A stretch of DNA of 64,000 nucleotides from Erpobdella octoculata (GCA_963978895.1 OZ022238.1:26566617-26630616), one strand, 5' to 3'. Counted from the stretch's first letter, positions 47,769-59,812 are shown. The notes: generated by a model not told the origin, from the sequence alone. Numbers and translations: made by a program.

Positions 47769-48003
47769 CTTTTGGACTGATCAAGGATATCTTGGTATAA
47801 CAACTGGATCCAAAACCTACTCTAGTAGGCCTAATGTTTTATTGCTTCTTATATCATAATTATAAATAAATTGATTTAACAAACTCCATAGCATAGTAGT
47901 TATATCATATTTTTACAAATTTTGATGTAACTATGACGTAGCTGGTTGAACTGTCTAGGCCTTCTAGAGTAGGTTGTGGATCCAGTTGTTATATCAAGAT
48001 ATC
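47769..48003. mobile_element. MITE-like inverted-repeat element
   Basis: The left arm (GATCAAGGATATCTTGGTAT, AACAACTGGATCC, ACCTACTCTAG) and right arm (reverse complement of about 47950-48003) match over about 60 bp. A hAT element is inserted at its right end, and a further small palindrome follows at 48827-48880. Confidence 0.7.
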
Positions 48004-48011
48004 CTTGGAGT

Positions 48012-48826
48012 CCAAGGCGGTTCCGATATGACTTTTTGCCGATTATGCCGATACCGCGTATAGCCGATTATTAAAATTGCCGATACCGATTATGACGCCG
48101 ATTATTTTATACTTACTATTTCTTTAGTGAAAATGCTTCTTCCGAAACATACCGCCATAATAAAAGCGCGTGTTTTGCTGTTTGCATGCGCTAGCCGTGA
48201 TAATTCAACCAACGTTTACACAACCATAGAACAATAATTATTTATTAAAATTATAGTATTGAAAAGAATAAAATAATAATCCAGTAACTAATTCTAAACT
48301 AATAAAAATACAAAATGGATAAAAATTTATATTGAAGATAGCTACAGTTCAAGAGTTAATAATTAAAGCCAAGTTGAGGTAAGTTATATTTAAGTAATAA
48401 TAACATTTCTCTCTTCTCGGCGAGCAACGATCCACGCCGATCCGAAAAAATTTCTCCAGCGCCTTTGAAGAGCTGCTCACTTGGCACGCTGGAAGCTGGT
48501 GCAGATAAATAGCGTCTAGCTATTTTCGCTAAATAGGGATACTGAAACCTGTGAAGGTTCCACCAACTATACATGTCTTCCTCACGTGGCAACAGAGGGG
48601 CTGCCAGATAAAGCTCCAGCATGGCGTCAACCGCATCATCGCCATGTGTAATGGTAGTTTCATTTGCAGTTCGAACAGGTTCATCACAAGCCTCAGAAAA
48701 CAAGTACAAACAGTTTTTTTTTTAATTTTAATCGGCACCGATTACTTTTACCGATTACCGATTATGCCGATTACGTCAATAATCGGCCCGATTATGCGTA
48801 CGCCGATTAATCGGGCCCAGCCTTAC
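48012..48826 (-). mobile_element. Internally deleted hAT element, 815 bp
   Basis: Near-identical 8-bp flanks CTTGGAGT (48004-48011) and CTTGGACT (48827-48834) bracket termini CCAAGGCGG and, reverse-complemented, GTAAGGCTGGG. Subterminal GCCGATTA/TAATCGGC motifs are abundant. It retains only the transposase C-terminus on the minus strand. Confidence 0.82.
48356..48709 (-). pseudogene. hAT transposase C-terminal dimerisation domain
   Basis: The frame contains ELYLAAPLLPREEDMYSWW then YPYLAKIARRYLSAPASSVPSE and FSDRRGSLL...LLLLKYNL, the classic hAT dimerisation motif. The N-terminal BED finger and catalytic core are absent. Confidence 0.92.
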
Positions 48827-48980
48827 CTTGGACTGATCAAGGATATCTTGATATAACAAGATATCCTTGGACTGATACTGTACAATTCCGTGATAAATTT
48901 TATGACAAGCCTGCGCGCAGTAATTTTAGCAACTGCTGAAAGCTGTCTTCTGCGGCCGCTGCGTTATGCGACATTGCAAA

Positions 48981-49225
48981 CATACATACATACATACATA
49001 CATACATACATACATACATACATACATACATACATACATACATACATACATACATACATACATACATACATACATACATACATACATACATACATACATA
49101 CATACATACATACATACATACATACATACATACATACATACATACATACATACATACATACATACATACATACATACATACATACATACATACATACATA
49201 CATACATACATACATACATACATAG
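48981..49225. repeat. (TACA)n microsatellite, ~61 copies
   Basis: A second long perfect TACA array, about 30 kb from the first. It follows GCAAACA. Met-Tyr-Val-Cys and Tyr-Ile-His-Thr frames are artefacts. Confidence 0.98.
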
Positions 49226-50060
49226 GAAATTATGTAGATGTATATACAGTTTGAAAGGCAGTCATAAGTTAATATAAAGTTGTTTTGAGAGAAAAAGAAT
49301 AATGGCGCTCGACGTTGGTAGTCCTTCAATTTCCTTTATTTCTCCAGTCATTAGTTTTTTGGAAGAAAAAGTGTATAAAAATCTGAATTTTTTTGTAAAA
49401 AGTGTTTACTACTACCCTCTCCCCCCGGCTATTTTCTATTTACAAAAGAAAAAAATAGCATTACAAAGATAAAAATGTTCAATTTCTGGGTTTAAAAAAG
49501 ATTTTGCCTCCCCAAAAGTATTGCTGAAATGACGTCTCTGCAAGAGTGTGGAGACACAGTTGCGGATTCAGCTATAGGCCTGGAGGGGCAGCCTGTCCCC
49601 ACTCCCCGCGCCCCTGTTGGGTCTTAAATGGCGCCCTTTGGTGCCCCGCTACCACAATGCCGCTTTCTATGAACACTGAAAATCACAGGTGTTGAAGCTA
49701 ATGATCTTTTATGAATGTGTGCATTATTTCGCATTACTCGTTAAAATGCTATATTATCCAGCTGATGCAATCACAATGCTGCTCGAGCATAAATATGTAT
49801 TTGGTGGCGATGCCTAAGACTGTTGAGGATTTATCTCAAATTGTCCAAAGTTCAACCGGCTCAGCTTCATAGCCAGTGTCGGTTTTTTTCCAGCCAGTCA
49901 GCAAGCTTTACAATAATATTAAAATAACAGCCATGGCTGAATCAGTCCGTGATGGTAACAAAAGCAAATCAGGTGATAAATTGAGTGGAGCATCTAGGCC
50001 TAAACTGCCAAAAAAAGCAAGTCTTAAGGTAGATGCTAGTAATTGTGTTACCGCTATACC

Positions 50061-50062
<2 letters not shown>

Positions 50063-50140
<78 letters not shown>
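50063..50140. repeat. (TA)n microsatellite
   Basis: A TA run of about 78 bp directly upstream of the SINE head. Confidence 0.96.
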
Positions 50141-50143
<3 letters not shown>

Positions 50144-50300
50144 CGGTAGGGCATTCGCCTGTGGACCTGAGAGTCGGCGGTTCAAATCCCGCCGGCGTCA
50201 CCAGCGTCTGCAAAGGGTGTGGGTAGGCGTCTTTGGTTGTTCTGTCTAAATGGACCTACGAGTGAGTTGGATAAAATTGGATAAAGTGATTCGTGGCTTA
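50141..50300 (+). mobile_element. tRNA-derived SINE, plus strand
   Basis: The tRNA-like head (GCGGTAGGGCATTCGCCTGT) has a canonical box B (GGTTCAAATCCC, 50180-50191 region) and continues CACCAGCG, GGGTAGGCG. It shares these last elements with the minus-strand SINE at 54932-55122. The 5' end of the head seems truncated at the TA tract. Confidence 0.7.
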
Positions 50301-51903
50301 GAATTCTAACAATTAACGTTAAACATTGTTAAACTTTAAATTAACATAATTTATGACTAAAATACCAGCAGTTCAATCAGTTGAATTTTCTTCCAAATGT
50401 AAGCAAGCATCCGATTCAGGTGATCATCACCCAGCTGCGCATTCCAGTACATAGCCTATCGAAATTGACACACCAGCAGCAGCTCCTGGATTGCAACATA
50501 AGCAGACTGATCCGGAATTTGAAGCAGTTGAAGAACAATTTGCTGCATATATTATTCAGGAACCACTTCTTCCTCAATCACACATTTCGAAAAATCCAGG
50601 ACTCTACAATAATACGAGTTTAAGCACAAAACTGATACGAAAATTGTGTAAAATTGGACCATGTCAACCAGGGATCAAAAAACCATTTCCATTTCCGACA
50701 AATAAATTTGGACGCAAGTTTCAAATTTTTTGGCGCACAAAAAGTTTTGAAAAGTGTAGAATGAAAAGAGAAAAAATTGGCTGGTTTTTACACAGACAAA
50801 TCAAAAGATGTGCTGCCAAGCTTGCTGGTTATTTGCTGATTGTAAATCTAGAAATTTTAGCAAGAAATGGTGTCACCCAAATTCAGGAGTTTCAAATTAG
50901 AATAAAGGTATGGAAAAAAATTGTTAAACAAGAAACTTCTAATCAACATCAAAATGCGACATGTAATTACTTGCTTGCTAAATTTTGTATATCAAGTGAT
51001 AGAACTGTGATATATGGTTTGATCAGTCAGTAGCGTCGCCAAGAGTAAAAGAAAAGGAAAGTTTTAAAACGGATGATAGATGTGACGTTGTTCTTAGCAA
51101 AACAAGGTTTGTCATTCATTCAGGGAACACAGAAAACATTCTTGTTTTAGTGATAATGATAATTAATGATAAAAGTAGAAACACTGATTATTTTCGAGAA
51201 TTGTTGTCTTTTAAAACATTTCTGTTTAGATTGTTGAATCTAATTTTGACGTGTTCGGTCATTAGAATAAATTTAGTTTTTCGAATGTACTTAATACTAC
51301 TAAAAATTAGTATCTCCCCCTAAAATTCTCTTCGCCCCCCCCCCCACGCCATAAAACCTAAATCCGCCACTGAGAGGAGATATGAGAAAAGTAAAAGGTA
51401 CGAGAAACTTAGCGTGATATATAGAGACAAGCCGAAGGAATTAGCAAGCTAAGTAAAAAAAATGCTCAATTTTTTTTAATACTTCTGAGGGGGCCCGGCC
51501 TCCTTCTGGATTCGCCGCTATGCCACCTTGTCCACCTTGCTATCAATTAAGCTTTTTCAATTAAAAATGGTTTCTGTACGCGTCTCACTTTTAGGCATTC
51601 ATCGATTTGCTGTATTTAAAAAAAAATTTTTTTTAAACAATTATTTTCTGGACGGCTCTGCTGGCCTGCTGGTGATAACTCCTGTTTTTACTGCCTCGTT
51701 CTTAGTCGATTTTTTGCCAGCGCTTCCAACAATTTAAATTCCTCAAAATGCTTGCTGTCTTAAAAATAACTTGCACAAGACAATTTAAAATAATATAAAA
51801 CTTTTTGCAAAATTAAAAAAAACACTTAATTTTCAAAAGTACAATAGTCACCATTTCTTTTGTGTTGTCAACACCACGGTGAAAAACTTTCGAAAGTGTA
51901 AAC

Positions 51904-54900
51904 ATGTCTTCGCAGGCAGCGGCCCTCCAGGGTTATAACAACGAACTAGTCCAATGTATGTTTAGAAATATATGCTGTTTTTACGTTATTAATGTTTGTT
52001 GTTTTGAGCACTATTTAGTTGACTTTTATCCGCTCGCTGAGACTGTCGGTTTGTTTTAAAAAAATGCTAAGACTCATATCATATCCATATCTTATAGGGA
52101 GTCGCACGGAAAAATTTAATTGAAAAAAAATAATTAAAATTTATATTTTTATTAAAGATAACAACAATAGAAAACAAAATTTACCAACATTTTTCTTCTA
52201 CGTGTTATATTAACGAAGTTATATTGATTTGAAGTTCACGCGTCGGATCCCATCTCTAAGCCTGAATGAGCATTAAAAATGACCAAACGCATGTACGTCG
52301 CTTCTCATGCGCGATAGCACATTACAGGCTGAGCTCGCGTATAACTATATTACTCTTTGTATCTTTCAATTCTATACAGCCTTATAAATTATAAAGCCAA
52401 TATAAATTTTTATTTTGAAATAATTATTAATTCAGCTAATAGATAAAAGAATAAGTAAAAACACCACATAATTTAAAACATTTATTAATAAAACAAACAA
52501 AATGTAGCGAAAGTTCGTTGTCTGTTTGTTTTTTTAAGACTCATTTGTTCATGATGTAGGTCGCAGTCAATTACTTTCTGTAACTTATCAAAACTTGATC
52601 TTTAAATTGCCCCCTCCTCCTTTCCCAGGCTTGGGACTGGCTTGCCAATGCAAGGCGGAGTTACGGCGGCTGTCTGTCATGGAGAACGCTTGGATGACAG
52701 TAGAAAACGGAAAATGAATGATAGTTTCAACTTGTCAACTATACTTGACTGAAAATGTCCATCAGGACCATAGTTACTAAGCCTTAGTTACTTTAACGTT
52801 TACGTTATACTTACAATCTGGTGTTCGTGCCATAACTTGTAAGTTGTCTGTCACATGGAAAACTGTTGACAACTCCGAATACCCGCATCATCTTAAACAA
52901 GAAATTTTCCTACTCAGCGTCTAGATATAACTATAAATTTTTACCATGTTACAGATACATATCTGAAGTTTATACTTAAAAAAAGATAATTCATAAAACG
53001 TTGTTATTAAAAAAATTATAAGGTAGCAAACTTCAAACTATATTACTTAGCCTACTACGCGATTAGGGTGCGATAACTCCGAATACCCGCATCATCTTAA
53101 ACAAGAAATTTTCATACTCAGCATCTAGATATAACTATAATTTTTTAACATGTTATAGATACATATCTGAAGTTTATACTTAAAAAAAGATAATTCATAA
53201 AACGTTATTAAAAAAATTATAAGGTAACAAACTTCAAACTATACTACTTAGCCTACTAAGCGATTAGGGTGCAATAACTCCGAATACCCGCATCATCTTA
53301 AACAAGAAATTTTCATACTCAGCATCTAGATATAACTATAAATTTTTAACATGTTACAGATACATATCTGAAGTTTTTACTTAAAAAAAGATAATTCATA
53401 AAACGTTGTTATTAAAAAAATTATAAGGTAACAAACTTCAAACTATACTACTTAGCCTACTACGCGATTAGGGTGCGATAACTCCGAATACCCGCATCAT
53501 CTTTCTTAAACAAGAAATTTTCATACTCAGCATCTAGATATAACTATAATTTTTTAACATGTTATAGATACATATCTGAAGTTTTTACTTAAAAAAAGAT
53601 AATTCATAAAACGTTGTTAATATTAAAGTTATACGGTTTCTAGTAAGCGCTTATTTTGCTCAATATATACCGCTGCTTACAGATTAGGGCAGGCTTACGG
53701 CGCGTCAAAAACTAAAAAGTGCCTCTGTTCAAAAAACGTTTTTCCTATACCCAGCGTCCTCTTAGACAATAGAAATTTTAGTATGTTGTAACTGCATAAT
53801 TTCTTAGTATAGTAGCCTTGACAAAATAGAAAAAAAACACCCTCGTTTTAAGATAAATGATCTCAAAGAACCACTAACTTTGAACGAATGTTCAAGGAAA
53901 ATGATTTGAAAATAAGGCTATTTATAGGCTTCATCAAAGGCACGGGTTTATTACAAGTTCAATGATGTAACCATTTCTAAAATTGACCCAGTAAATCAGA
54001 AGCTATGCATTTTCTTGTAAACCCACTTCGAGCGGTGCATTTTTTTACGTTGGTCAATTTATTGCACACAGATAGCTTGGCGTGATTCGCCTGCGCGTCT
54101 CAGGCGTGCGACTCCCTACATATCTTAGCTTAGCCGTTAGCCTAACTAAGAAGACTATCAGTAAAGTTAAAGTTTCAGCTTTACATAGATTTTAGACCTG
54201 ACTTAATCCTTTTCAGGTAATTTGGCAATCATTTATAAGTAAATGATTACTTGGACTTACAGGTTGTAATATATTAATAAATGAACACGGGAAAGAGTGG
54301 CTTCTGAGTTAAAGTTAAAACAACCCAAATAAAATCAAATAAACTGTATTAATTAAATTGAACCAAGTTAAATTTGGAAAACTGATTTAAATAATCATAA
54401 GCGGAAATACGAGAGCTAACTTTACTACATTTTATTAGATATGTCAATGCTTATTGCTCTCATTCAATTTGACTTGAAGAAATGTAGCCGAGGGTGATTG
54501 ATTTTTAGTAGCCGTGCTATGAATTTAATAGAGGTCACTAGGAGAATGTAGTAGTTTAACTGTGTATTGCAAAACTTATTGTAACAGACTTGTATATGGT
54601 ATAAACTCAACGTATTCATCAAATAAATATTTTAAAATAAATAAATATTTTTAATTGAGCAGGTTTGGAGGCATTAAAAAAGAAAAGAGATGAACTGCAA
54701 GATTCAATTGTTGAAGAAGAAAATGAAAAAAAGAGACTAGAAACAGATATAAAGCATCTGACAGAACAGTTAGGAAGCACGAATCAAAGTTTAGCCAAAA
54801 AGATGCTGGCAAGGAATGAAATTGACAAGACTATATTAGAAACAGAAACAGCCTATTCAAAAGTTTGTGCTATGTTATATGAGCTTATTTTTTAGTACAC

Positions 54901-55684
54901 TTTTTTTTTCTTTTTTTTTTGACAATATTTAGAGTGGCGTAAATCCTAAAGGACTTCAAAGCCACTGAAGGGTTTTTTGCAGAGGCAGCCATTTATAGGC
55001 GCCTACCCCTTTAGCAATGCGAGTGAACTCCTTGCTTAAGGGAGTTACGCTGGTGCGGTGAGGCTTGAACTGCCGACCTAATGATCGACAGGCGAACGCT
55101 CTACCGCTCTGCCACCAGCGCCTCAACTGAGAGAAAAGATAATTTGGCAACTTTGCTGTTTGTCCAGTGTTCCTCAATGCCTCCTTCAATTTTGAAGATA
55201 TCGACCTAATTTTTTTGGTGGTAGGCAGCGTCTATGTGTATGTCCTAGTAGAGAACCAACAAAAGGAATTTGATTTGCTCAAAAGGGACGTGACAAAACT
55301 TGAAATTCTTTTTTAGCGTTAAAATTACTGTTTAAGCTCTATTTTAGTCAAGTTTGCAATAAGAAAAAAACTTGGGAAAAATATTGCACCACATATTAAA
55401 ATGTGAAAACTTTATTAAAAGTTTTATGCTTATTGATTTGTAATAATTATTAAAAACTTTCTATAAATTAATTTATTGAATTAAAATTTACTTATCTGCA
55501 TGACAAAAATGTTCTATGTATTTCGTTAATAAATATAGTTTTTTCAATGTTTTTATACTAAATAAATTAAATTACTTTTTAGATTTTAGAAAGCTCACAA
55601 ACACTGCTGAGATTTCTCAAGCAAGAAACTACAAAAACCACATCTTTACTGCCTGGGACCTCATCAATTTCAAAAAAATTATGA
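51904..55684 (+). CDS. SSNA1: SSNA1 (NA14-like) microtubule/centrosome coiled-coil protein, 3 exons, 117 aa
   Basis: SSNA1 proteins form coiled-coil fibrils that act at centrosomes, basal bodies and microtubule branch points. CDS exons: 51904-51955, 54663-54862, 55583-55684 (354 nt, stop TGA); both introns are GT-AG and phases join (1 then 0). The N-terminus MSSQAAALQGYNNELVQCLE, the middle KKKRDELQDSIVEEENEKKR and LARNEIDKTILETETAYSK, and ILESSQTLLRFLKQE match the family along its whole length. The size (117 aa) is that of the human protein (119 aa). The protein is nearly all helical coiled coil. Intron 1 (2.7 kb) holds a tandem satellite; intron 2 (0.7 kb) holds a minus-strand SINE. ATG 51904 fits the conserved start. 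Nothing suggests a link with the neighbouring genes. Confidence 0.95.
52610..52665 (-). repeat. Short copy of the GCGAGCCAGTCCCAAGCC repeat
   Basis: The minus strand reads AACTCCGCCTTGCATTGGCA then AGCCAGTCCCAAGCCTGGGA and GGAGGAGGGG, matching the head of the repeats at 18428 and 34217. Confidence 0.65.
52868..53640. repeat. ~204-bp tandem satellite, 3.8 copies, in SSNA1 intron 1
   Basis: Units begin at about 52868, 53072, 53273 and 53477, each containing AACTCCGAATACCCGCATCA, TAGATATAACTATAA, AAACGTTGTTATTAAAAAA and CGATTAGGGTGC. Units differ by a few percent. The last is truncated. Confidence 0.95.
54932..55122 (-). mobile_element. tRNA-derived SINE, minus strand, in SSNA1 intron 2
   Basis: On the minus strand the head has box A (TGGCAGAGCGGTAGAGCG) and a box B-like CAGTTCAAGCC. 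A body with GGGGTAGGCGCCTATAAATG follows, ending near GGATTTACGCCACT. Confidence 0.75.
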
Positions 55685-56014
55685 TATTTTTTTATAAATA
55701 ATTAAAACACTTAGACTCATTATTTTAACTATTTTAAAAAGTCTTTTGATGATCTGTGGTCAAGATATATATTTTAAAATGAAATGTAGGAGAATTGATG
55801 ATGTCTGTATGTCATGTAGTCAAGTAACTTTTTGTTGTGAAAATGTAGTTTTAGTTGTAGTAAAACAGTAAAAATTCTTTTAATAATATTTGAAAAACTT
55901 CCTAATTTTTGAATGTGTATAGAATCTGTTTATAATATAGACCATAATACTAAAAGTTTTATATATTCTGGTTTTTTTATTGTCTACAATATTTAATAAT
56001 TTTTAAAAACTGTT

Positions 56015-56045
<31 letters not shown>
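55685..56045. other. 3' flank of SSNA1
   Basis: AT-rich, with a short (TA)n at 56018-56045. No gene was seen. Confidence 0.4.
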
Positions 56046-56046
<1 letters not shown>

Positions 56047-57514
56047 CTATATATATAAAAGAACATGTCCTGACTGACTGACTGACTGACTGACTGATAA
56101 TCAACGCCGAGCTCAAACGCCTCATCCTAGGAACGTGAAATTTGGAACTTATATTACTTTTATTGCGTAAGCATCCGCTAAGAAAGGATTTTTGAAAATT
56201 TTGCTCCTGAGAGGAAGAAACTTGAAAACAAACTTTTTTCTAAAACAATGTATATCTCGAAAACCAAAAATGAGGAGATTTTGAAATTTGGTATATGGAT
56301 TCTTCTTGAAAAATGAAAAGATATGTGTTTCACCATTTTTTGAAAATTCAGTTTCCCGGACCTCAAATGTGGGTTGGAAAATTGGGTTATTTGGTTTTTT
56401 AAGTAGCTGCTACTCAAAAACTGTGAAAGCTACAGGAGTAAAAATTAGTATTTAGTTTTTACTCCAAAAATAATGAAATACGTGTTTTAGCATTTTTTGA
56501 AAATTTGGTTTCCAGGACTTCAATTGTGGGGTGGAAAATAGGGTTATTTGTTTTTTAAAGTAACTGCTACTCAAAAACTGTAAATACTACAGATGTAAAA
56601 ATTAGTATTTAGTTTCTATTCTAAAAATAAAGATATACGTGTTTTACCATTTTTTTAAAATTTTGTTTCCAGGACCTCAAATGTGGGGTGGAAAATAAGG
56701 TTATTTGGTTTTTAATGTAACTGCTACTCGAAAACTGTAGATGCTACAGGAGTAAAAATTAGTATTTGGTTTCTACTCCAGAAATAATGATATACGTGTT
56801 TTATCATTTTTTGAAAATTTGGTTTCCAGGACTTCAGATATGGGGTGGAAAATAGGGTTACTTGGTTTTTAAAGTAACTGCTACTCAAAAACTGTAAATG
56901 CTACAAAAGTAAAATTAGTATTTAGTTTTTACTCTAAAAATAATGATATACGTGTTTCACCATTTTTTGAAAATTTGGTTTCCAGGACCTCAAATGTGAA
57001 GTGGAAAAAAGGTTATTTGATTTTAAAATAACTGCTACTCAAAACTGTAAGTGCTACAGATGTGAAAATTAGTATTTTGAGGTTTTGTGCCGGTTAAAAG
57101 TAGATGAGTTCAGTTTATCACCGGATGGACGGGCGAAGCCGTTATTTTAGGGTCTTCATACGGCCCTGCCCAAACCTTAAATCAAGGTGGGACGGACCGA
57201 GATTTTTAACCAAGTATATAGATATTTTAGTGATTTTAGGATGTTCAGACGGGCCGGGCTAAACCTGAAGTCAAGGTGGGACGGGCCGAAGTTTTTCATC
57301 AAGTATATAGAACTTATAGGCCTGTAAAAACGGGCCGGGCCCATATTAGACGGGCCGTGCCGGGCCAGGAATTTCGGTTTTTGAAGCGGTCCGGGCTAAG
57401 TTGTCGACGGGCCGAGCGGAGACCTAAAAAATTGATCCATGCAGTACTCTACAATGTATGCACGGTTCAAATTCTCTAATTTCATGCGAGCGAAGCCGCT
57501 ACGGGCACTGCTAG
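56046..57514 (+). mobile_element. Complete non-autonomous Helitron, 1.47 kb
   Basis: The 5' end starts TCTATATATATAAAAG after an A, and contains CTGACTGACTGACTGACTGA. The 3' end is GCGAGCGAAGCCGCTACGGG, then CACTG and CTAG, followed by T. Start TC, end CTAG and insertion between A and T are the Helitron hallmarks. There is no coding capacity. The interior is mostly ~156-bp tandem repeats and a CGGGCC-rich segment (57120-57420). Confidence 0.82.
56310..57085. repeat. ~156-bp tandem repeats inside the Helitron, ~5 copies
   Basis: Each unit contains TTTTTTGAAAATTTGGTTTC, CAGGACCTCAAATGTGGGGT and ACTGCTACTCAAAAACTGTA. Unit starts are spaced about 155-157 bp (near 56340, 56500, 56655, 56812, 56967). 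Confidence 0.92.
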
Positions 57515-57542
57515 TATATATATATATATATATATACTTTAC

Positions 57543-57703
57543 CAACTCTGCCTCCAGAAATAGCTGATGACTGGGTGGTATTCGGGGGTACTTTACCAAG
57601 ATTTTTCTAAAACTCTTGAAATATTTGTTTCTTAAAATAGCTGATGACGGGGGTAGTCGGAGGTACATTTTTCAAAAATTTTCTAAAACTTCGTCTTTAT
57701 ACC

Positions 57704-57706
<3 letters not shown>
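57543..57706 (+). repeat. Direct repeat, copy 1
   Basis: 164 bp starting AACTCTGCCTCCAGAAATAG and ending TTTATACCCCA. It is nearly identical to 58020-58180 and contains AGCTGATGACGGGGGTAGT, a motif dispersed through the window. Confidence 0.92.
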
Positions 57707-57739
<33 letters not shown>

Positions 57740-58019
57740 TTCATCTCAAACCTTAGCGGTTCCTGCAAATTGATTTGCGCATTACTCTATTGCAGCAGTT
57801 CTCAAGTTTTGTAAGGGTCGCCTAAGACTTTCAGAAATTTGAGTTATTTTAAACTTATCTGCATTTCTCAAATAGCTATACACAGTGGTACTTATTCCTT
57901 TTCCCACATCACACCTTTGCAAAAAAAAAGCTTTTCAAGCTTATTAATTGTCAAGTCTAAATACAGGAGTAGGCTTAATGCTGAAAATGATTTGTGTTGT
58001 GCTCTCTCAAAGACTGAAA

Positions 58020-58180
58020 AACTCTGCCTCCAGAAATAGCTGATGACTGGGTGGTATTCGGGGGTACTTTACCAAGATTTTTCTAAAACTCTTGAAATAT
58101 TTGTTTCTTAAAATAGCTGATGACGGGGGTAGTCAGAGGTACATTTTTCAAAAATTTTCTAAAACCGTCTTTATACCCCA
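58020..58180 (+). repeat. Direct repeat, copy 2
   Basis: The second copy, 477 bp downstream of the first, differs by two or three bases and a 3-bp gap. The spacer has a short (TA)n at 57709-57737. Confidence 0.92.
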
Positions 58181-58365
58181 AACATTTTTCCTTAAATCCT
58201 TTAGAGGGCAATTGCCTTGCCGCCCCACTCCCAATTGATGCCCCTGAAAAACAACCCCGAATTTCTGACCTGTTGAGAATGAAGCAAACACAGTCTTCTT
58301 AGCAATTCTATTTTGGTATTTTGCTGCAGCATTCAAATTTTAAATTAAAAAATTATTTTTACATT

Positions 58366-58624
58366 ATAAACAATACATTTTTTTTAAAAACAACGTTTTT
58401 CTTGCGCCCTAAAAATATAAAATAATGTTCCTACAATTCCTATACAACGAAAAACGTTGCAGGCGCATTATTTTTTATAACCATTTGTTTTCTTAAAGTT
58501 TTGATGTTGTAGCCTATAATGTGCCCAGAACGTTTTCCGTTGTATATGAATTATAGGAATATTATTTTATACTTTTTAGGGCGCAGGAAAAATGTTGTTT
58601 TTTAAAAAATGTATTTTTTATTAT
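58366..58624. mobile_element. Foldback element with ~95-bp inverted arms
   Basis: The left arm 58366-58460 and right arm 58529-58624 are complementary (TTTTTAAAAACAACGTTTTTC / TTGCGCCCTAAAAATATAAAA against their reverse complements) with about 10 percent mismatch and a ~68-bp loop. No target duplication was determined. Confidence 0.85.
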
Positions 58625-58681
58625 CAAAAATTATTTTCTACTTTTTCGTTTTTGATGGGTGAAATTTTGTAAGCATTTGAG

Positions 58682-59550
58682 CAGTGTTGGAAAAAGTACT
58701 GTGTTTCAGTACTTAAGTAAAAGTACAAGTAATGCCTCAAAAAGTTACTTAAGTAAAAGTAGAAGTATTTGCTAAAAAATGTACTTAAGTAAAAGTAAAA
58801 AGTAACAGCACTTTAAAGTTACTTTTAAAGTAAAAAGTAAAAGTACTGAAGCCGCTTTTGTAATGGTCATTCGTCCTTCATCTAACTCTTGTCAAAAAAT
58901 TGGCATTAAGGAATGACTGTGAAACTGTCGTTTGGTGAAGTTTTTCGCTTCTTTGGCTCGCCATATTGGGAACTTCATCACTGTCTTCGTATTCCGATAC
59001 ATGCGCTGGAAGCACGCGTATCACGTCTTTCTTCAATTTCGACGGAGAATTGTGGAATGCTGGACACGTAGTGGCTTTAGGTTTGCACAGCAAGCATGTG
59101 AGTATTTTGACTAAATATGGCCATGAGTGTTTGTATTAAGTTCATTGTTGTTCCGCCTATCTTCGCCACCACTGTTCACGTTCGCTCCGGACGAATCCAT
59201 AATAAGCTCGAACAATCTATTGTACACCAAAACAAGTATGACCGCGAAAATCTTAGCTCCACCCACAAGCTTCAATACAATCAATACTACTAACATAAAA
59301 GTAAAATGGGTTCGAATCATAGACAATTAATACAACATCGATTTAGACTTTATGTCGTTTTATTAATTTTTTACAGTACTTTGTAACGTTTTGTCCTGAA
59401 AAAGAAACGAAGTAAAAGTAAGTCCGAAAATATTACTTCGTTACAAGTAAAAAGTACTGAAAATAATCTGTACTCCGTTACAGGTAAAAAGTACGTCGGA
59501 TGTACTTAAGTAAAGTAACGCGTTACTTTTACTTCGTTGCCGAACAACCG
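58682..59550. mobile_element. hAT-like non-autonomous element (AAGTAAAAGTA-type ends)
   Basis: It starts CAGTGTTGGAAAAAGTACTG with many copies of ACTTAAGTAAAAGTA. It ends in GTAACGCGTTACTTTTACTT then CGTTGCCGAACAAC, an imperfect inverse. Such termini are common in animal hAT-type MITEs. The target duplication is unclear. The frames at 58878-59330 show no known domain. Confidence 0.55.
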
Positions 59551-59712
59551 TTAATGCTATTGCCACGGCGGTACGCGATCTTTGATTCGCTATATCTTTA
59601 TTAATTTTATTTTTTGTACACTATATGGTATATTCAAACTCAGAATTTGTACCTTTATATAAAAATATTAATGAAATTTAAAAAAAATTATTTTGAAATT
59701 TTTGTGCTACTA

Positions 59713-59812
59713 CCTAGGATAGGGTTTAGGCCGGGGTAGGGATAGGGTTAGGGTTCGGGTTAGGGTTAAGGTTAGAGCTAGGGATAGGGTTCGTAGCAAT
59801 TTTACCGATTGG
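59713..59812 (+). repeat. Degenerate TTAGGG-like repeat within a dispersed element
   Basis: About 12 variants of TTAGGG/TAGGGA/TCGGGT are followed by GTAGCAATTTTACCGATTGG. The same combination, inverted, occurs at 2360-2560. Confidence 0.7.

Larger units (their letters stand above)
49933..51033 (+). pseudogene. hAT protein with TTF-type zinc-finger region, broken
   Basis: An opening piece at 49933-50062 (Lys/Ser-rich) is separated by (TA)n and a SINE from frames 50354-50452 (stop) and 50458-51033. The latter contain GPCQPGIKKPFPFP then GRKFQIFW, the conserved entry of TTF-type zinc fingers in hAT/ZMYM-like proteins. The finger cysteines and the catalytic core have decayed. Confidence 0.6.
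49557..51372 (+). mobile_element. TTF-finger hAT element remnant with embedded SINE
   Basis: The ends CAGTTGCGGATTCAG and, reverse-complemented, CAGTGGCGGATTTAG are inverted repeats. Inside is a broken hAT-type protein (next entry), interrupted by (TA)n (50063-50141) and a tRNA-derived SINE. The 8-bp flanks do not match convincingly. Confidence 0.65.

Noticed and set aside
58878..59330. Short ORFs inside the CAGTGTTGG element
   Set aside because: No recognisable domain; lengths are as expected by chance in this composition.
59713..59790. A chromosome end
   Set aside because: The TTAGGG-like units are few, degenerate and embedded in a dispersed repeat with further sequence on both sides.
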